The notes under the pieces were generated by a model, which was not told where the DNA came from, did no database searches, and saw only the letters and a list, made by a program, of their open reading frames with translations. Both the position numbers and the translations under genes were made by a program. A stretch of DNA of 64,000 bases, taken from positions 1 through 64,000 of the forward strand of contig CAJUMJ010000025.1 of assembly GCA_910587095.1 (NCBI GenBank). Reading direction: 5' to 3'. The stretch is from an uncultured Lachnospiraceae bacterium (GTDB lineage: Bacteria; Bacillota; Clostridia; Lachnospirales; Lachnospiraceae). Below are positions 60,531 to 64,000 of the stretch, piece by piece (within the stretch, counting starts at the first letter, position 1; each line of letters begins with the position of its first letter).

Positions 60531-61460
60531 ATGAGATTAGTGACACGATCTGATTTTGACGGACTGGCGTGCGGCGCACTCCTGAAGGAAGCCGGACTGG
60601 TCGACAGTTGGAAATTTGCACATCCGAAGGATTTGCAGGATGGCCTGGTGGAGGTTACAGAGAATGATGTGCTGGCAAACGTTCCCTTCGTGGAGGGATG
60701 CGGGCTCTGGTTTGACCACCATTCCAGCGAGCATGAGCGCAATGAGCTGAAAGGCAAATATAAGGGGGAGAGCCGTATTACGCCTTCCTGCGCGCGCATT
60801 ATCTACGAGTATTACGGGGGTCAGGAGCGGTTTTCCCATTTTGACGATATGATGGAAGCGGTCGACAAGGTAGATTCAGGCAATCTGACCATAGACGAGA
60901 TACAAAATCCCCAGGGATGGATTCTGGTGGGCTTTCTGATGGATCCCCGCACGGGGCTTGGCAGATGGCGCAATTTCACCATATCCAACTATCAGCTTAT
61001 GGAGAAGCTGATGGAGTGCTGCCGCACCATGAATACGGAGGAGATTCTGGCGCTGCCCGACGTGCAGGAGCGCATCACCGTTTACCGCGAGCAGGATGAG
61101 AAATTCAGGGAGATGGTGAAAGCGCATACAAGGGTGGAAAAGGACGTTATCATTTCGGACTTGCGGGGTGTTGAGCCGATTTACTCCGGCAACCGGTTCC
61201 TGATTTACAGCATGTATCCCGAACAGAACATCTCAGCCTGGATCGTCAACGGCCGGGGCGGAAAGGGATGCTCGGCGGCGGTGGGCTACAGTGTCTTAAA
61301 CCGTACGTCCGGCGTCAATGTGGGAAGCCTGATGCTTAAGTACGGCGGCGGCGGACACAAGGCTGTGGGAACCTGCCAGTTTTCGGACGAGACGATGGAT
61401 GAACAGCTTCCGAAGCTTTTAGACGAACTTGTGAACTATGATACATATTATAAAGTTTAG
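60531..61460 (+). CDS. DHH-family phosphoesterase
   Basis: 309 residues. N-terminal DHH domain with RSDFDGLACGALLKEAG and FDHHSSEHER (the metal-binding DHH motif), C-terminal DHHA1 domain ending GGGGHKAVGTCQFS. These are nano-RNases, pyrophosphatases or exopolyphosphatases; this one resembles the stand-alone group in clostridia annotated as exopolyphosphatase-related. AAAAGGAGAAGAG precedes the ATG. The final bases overlap the presumed start of the next gene by 23 bp. Confidence 0.9.
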   Translation: MRLVTRSDFDGLACGALLKEAGLVDSWKFAHPKDLQDGLVEVTENDVLANVPFVEGCGLWFDHHSSEHERNELKGKYKGESRITPSCARIIYEYYGGQERFSHFDDMMEAVDKVDSGNLTIDEIQNPQGWILVGFLMDPRTGLGRWRNFTISNYQLMEKLMECCRTMNTEEILALPDVQERITVYREQDEKFREMVKAHTRVEKDVIISDLRGVEPIYSGNRFLIYSMYPEQNISAWIVNGRGGKGCSAAVGYSVLNRTSGVNVGSLMLKYGGGGHKAVGTCQFSDETMDEQLPKLLDELVNYDTYYKV

Positions 61461-62571
61461 AGGAAAAAAAAAGAGACAACTGCATGAAAAGACCAAAGCC
61501 CCGGAAAAAAGATTTTCGGGGCTTACGTTTCTTCCCGTATTTCTGACCGCTGTCTGCATTATATCCACAGGGCTGATGGCGGCCTATATTTTGTGGTTTT
61601 ACCAGGGCAGCTACCAGGAGGAGACGTCCGGGGAAAAATACGACAGATATTACATCATGATTACCCAGGACGACAAGTCCGCTTTCTGGCAGTCCGTCTA
61701 CGAGGGAGCCTGCGAGAGGGCGCTGCAGGAAAATGTCTACGTGGACTGGCTGGGAAACGACCGCTTTCAGGATTACGGGGTGGAGGAGCAGATGGAGATT
61801 GCCATAGCCTCCGGTGTGGACGGGATTATCGTGACTGCCAGCGAGGCGGAGGAGATGACGGCTCTGATCGACCAGGCAGCGGCAAAGGGCATTCCCGTGG
61901 TGACGCTCTACGGGGACAACACTTTGAGCGCGCGCTGCAGCTTCGTGGGAGTGGGCGGCTATAACCTCGGCAGGGAATACGGAAGACAGGCTCTCAGGAT
62001 CGTGGAGGAGAGACTGGCCGGAACGACGGAGACGCTTGTGGTGGGGACGCAGGATCGTCCTGTGAGAGTGACTATATTGGTCAACTCGTACACGAAGGGA
62101 CTGGACCAGAATATTCTCTATTCCGGTATACAGGATACGATCGAGCAGGAGCGGGGGGATGCGGTAATCGAGCTTTCTTTACACTCGGTGGACGACACAA
62201 ACGCCTTCTCGGTGGAAGAATCCATCCGCGATATTTTTATGGAAGGAGATATTCCGGACATTCTGATCTGCCTGAACGAATTAAACACGACCTGCGCTTA
62301 TCAGGCGGTGGTGGATTACAACAAGGTGGGAGTCGTCAGCATTCTTGGATATTATATTTCCGATACGATTTTAAATGCCATCGACAGAAACGTAATTTAT
62401 GCAACGGTTGATATCGACACGCCGCAGATGGGCGGCTTTTGTATTGACGCTTTGCAGGAATACCATGATCTCGGATATACCAGCCAGTATTTTACGGCGG
62501 ATATCAGTCTGGTTTCCAGGGAAAATGTGGACGAGTATCTGAGAAGAGAGGAGAGGACGGAGAATGAGTAA
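61438..62571 (+). CDS. Membrane-anchored sugar-binding protein (LacI-type periplasmic domain)
   Basis: 377 residues. Basic N-terminus and one membrane segment (about 33-54, LPVFLTAVCIISTGLMAAYI) in place of a cleavable signal, followed by a type 1 periplasmic-binding fold (AIASGVDGIIVTASEAEEM near 122-140; GIPVVTLYGDN; GYYISDTILNAIDRNVIYATVDI). The ATG overlaps the previous gene by 23 bp without a clear site, so start is uncertain and coupling is likely. It overlaps the sensor kinase gene by 8 bp, so it probably presents a ligand to that kinase rather than to a transporter. Confidence 0.83.
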   Translation: MIHIIKFRGKKKRQLHEKTKAPEKRFSGLTFLPVFLTAVCIISTGLMAAYILWFYQGSYQEETSGEKYDRYYIMITQDDKSAFWQSVYEGACERALQENVYVDWLGNDRFQDYGVEEQMEIAIASGVDGIIVTASEAEEMTALIDQAAAKGIPVVTLYGDNTLSARCSFVGVGGYNLGREYGRQALRIVEERLAGTTETLVVGTQDRPVRVTILVNSYTKGLDQNILYSGIQDTIEQERGDAVIELSLHSVDDTNAFSVEESIRDIFMEGDIPDILICLNELNTTCAYQAVVDYNKVGVVSILGYYISDTILNAIDRNVIYATVDIDTPQMGGFCIDALQEYHDLGYTSQYFTADISLVSRENVDEYLRREERTENE

Positions 62572-64000
62572 AATGCGTGACGTCTCCTTACAGCTTAAAA
62601 TAAGCAGCATCTACATTATTACCAATCTTTTGGTGGTGCTTGTAAATATTGTTCTGATTGTTGGTATCAACAGTATGTCCGGCAGACTTGATATGGTGTA
62701 TCAGGACAACCGCCATCTGAACGAATTTTCCGATGCCGTAAACGCCTTGCAGGATGACATGACGGATTATCTGAATGTGAAAACGAGCGATTCCCTGGAA
62801 AACTATTACCGCAGCGAGCAGCTTTGCCGGAATATGATGGCGGATTTGAACGAGGAGGTTACGGGCAGCGTTTTTGACCGTATGGAACGGAACATCAGAC
62901 ATATGACTGAGGTGTATCTCGACGAGGTGGCAAAGACCATAGAGGCCAAGCGCGGGCGGAATGTGGAAAAATACCGTCTCCACTATGAGAACGCCACAAG
63001 GATGTACGATTATACCGATACCTATATCTCCGACTTGAATATGGAACAGTTTCGCAGCAATTCCGAACGCTACAGCGAATTGCAGCAACGCTTCCGGCTC
63101 TTTGAGGTGGTGTCGGTCGCAGCCATCTTACTGGTGATGGCAAGCAATGTCTGTATCATCATCAGTTTCGTAGGCACGGTGATCCGGCCCCTCAAAAAGC
63201 TCTCGAGCCAGGCGGACGAGGTGGCGAAGGGGAACTTTAAGATTGCTCTCTTGCCGGTGGAGTCGAAGGACGAGGTGGGCGTCGTGACGGGCGCGTTCAA
63301 TTCCATGGTGCTTAGCATCGGCAGATATATCGAACGGATCAGGGAGAGCATGGAGGCGGAGCGGGCCTTGAAAGAGCGGGAGCTTCTCATGGAGGGCCAT
63401 TTAAAGGATGCCAGGCTTAAATATCTGCAGGCACAGATCAACCCCCATTTCCTGTTCAACACCCTGAACGCGGGCGCCCAGCTTGCCATGATGGAGGGGG
63501 CGGACAGAACTTACGACTATATCCAGAAGGTGGCCCAGTTTTACCGCTATAATATGAAAAAAAGTGAGGAGACGGTGACTGTGGCGGAGGAAATCGAGAT
63601 GGTGGACTCCTATATTTATATTCTGAACGTGCGGTTTGCTGGGGATATACACTATGAGAAACGCACCGACGAGTCGCTCCTGTCGGTGGAGATGCCGGGT
63701 ATGATTCTGCAGCCTATCGTGGAAAACTGTGTCAACCATGGCATTCGGGAGATGGGGGATCGGGGTGTCATTCTTCTTTCCTTATACGAAAAAGAGGGAA
63801 AGGTATGTATCAGCGTGAAGGATAACGGCGTCGGTATGAGCCGGGAAATCATAGAGAAGGTTATGAGCGGAACTTACAGGGAGGATGAGATGGCGACGGG
63901 CGGAAACGGTGTCGGCATGGACAATGTGATCTCCCGCATGAAGCTTTTTACGGACAATGAGAATGTGATGGAGATAAAGAGCGAGGGCAGAGGGAAGGGA
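62564..64000 (+). CDS. Sensor histidine kinase (YesM/HPK7-type), cut by window end
   Basis: The first 479 residues are in the window. Membrane segments at about 17-37 and 182-204 enclose a sensor domain of about 145 residues; a HAMP domain follows (about 207-258), then the His_kinase domain with phosphoacceptor His295 in QAQINPHFLFNTLN, the N box QPIVENCVNHG and G1 DNGVGM (about 423-428) of the ATPase domain, and the G2 box GGNGVGMDNV. The ATG overlaps the binding-protein gene by 8 bp (ATGAGTAA). A YesN-type AraC response regulator is expected beyond the window. Confidence 0.94.
   Translation, partial: MSKMRDVSLQLKISSIYIITNLLVVLVNIVLIVGINSMSGRLDMVYQDNRHLNEFSDAVNALQDDMTDYLNVKTSDSLENYYRSEQLCRNMMADLNEEVTGSVFDRMERNIRHMTEVYLDEVAKTIEAKRGRNVEKYRLHYENATRMYDYTDTYISDLNMEQFRSNSERYSELQQRFRLFEVVSVAAILLVMASNVCIIISFVGTVIRPLKKLSSQADEVAKGNFKIALLPVESKDEVGVVTGAFNSMVLSIGRYIERIRESMEAERALKERELLMEGHLKDARLKYLQAQINPHFLFNTLNAGAQLAMMEGADRTYDYIQKVAQFYRYNMKKSEETVTVAEEIEMVDSYIYILNVRFAGDIHYEKRTDESLLSVEMPGMILQPIVENCVNHGIREMGDRGVILLSLYEKEGKVCISVKDNGVGMSREIIEKVMSGTYREDEMATGGNGVGMDNVISRMKLFTDNENVMEIKSEGRGKG

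Noticed and set aside
61480..61545. Possible frameshift at the start of the sugar-binding protein (ATG in another frame at 61484)
   Set aside because: The alternative frame closes after about 20 codons and does not encode the membrane segment; the in-frame start at 61438 is adequate.

Overview
The window looks like chromosome of a spore-forming, motile, butyrate-producing member of the Lachnospiraceae (Clostridia). This rests on a thl-crt-hbd-bcd-etfB-etfA operon, an alpha/beta-type small acid-soluble spore protein, a methyl-accepting chemotaxis protein, AddAB instead of RecBCD, and strong AGGAGG ribosome binding sites with sigma-A-type promoters. The genus cannot be fixed from the sequence.

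Layout. 1-5.6 kb: edge of an IS1182-like transposase, ribosome hibernation factor, a DUF1576 membrane protein with a small partner, an M23 peptidase and a chemoreceptor. 5.6-12.5 kb: the butyrate operon, with unusually long, hairpin-rich spacers. 12.6-23.8 kb: mixed small regulators and hypothetical proteins, glutaminyl-tRNA synthetase, a MocR regulator, a TetR regulator and a HAD phosphatase. 24-30.2 kb: a maltodextrin-type uptake and processing locus (binding protein, two permeases, 4-alpha-glucanotransferase, LacI regulator), with no ATPase gene. 30.2-34.4 kb: CYTH protein, sugar acetyltransferase, MATE exporter, DJ-1 protein and spore protein. 34.6-43.6 kb: the protein quality-control block tig-clpP-clpX-lon-ysxC, followed by three membrane proteins. 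43.8-49.1 kb: a TPP riboswitch with thiT, a sugar dehydrogenase/acyltransferase pair and a CgeB-like glycosyltransferase. 49.2-53 kb: cysK and metNIQ. 53-60.4 kb: addB-addA. 60.5-64 kb: a DHH phosphoesterase, a membrane-anchored sugar-binding protein and a sensor kinase cut by the window end.

The most unusual signal is not a gene. Many intergenic regions hold 75-290 bp islands of nested inverted repeats. Several have recognisable terminal stems that recur in the window with different interiors, and several begin exactly at the stop codon of the gene before them (bcd, etfB, the DUF308 gene). At least three sequence families can be told apart by shared blocks (GTAACAGTTCAGCC stems; a 41-bp block shared by 6908 and 12646; a 33-bp block shared by 31393 and 40413). 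They look like non-autonomous palindromic elements or structured RNA modules. Four of the five butyrate-operon spacers are clearly of this kind. No CRISPR array, tRNA, rRNA or prophage was seen.
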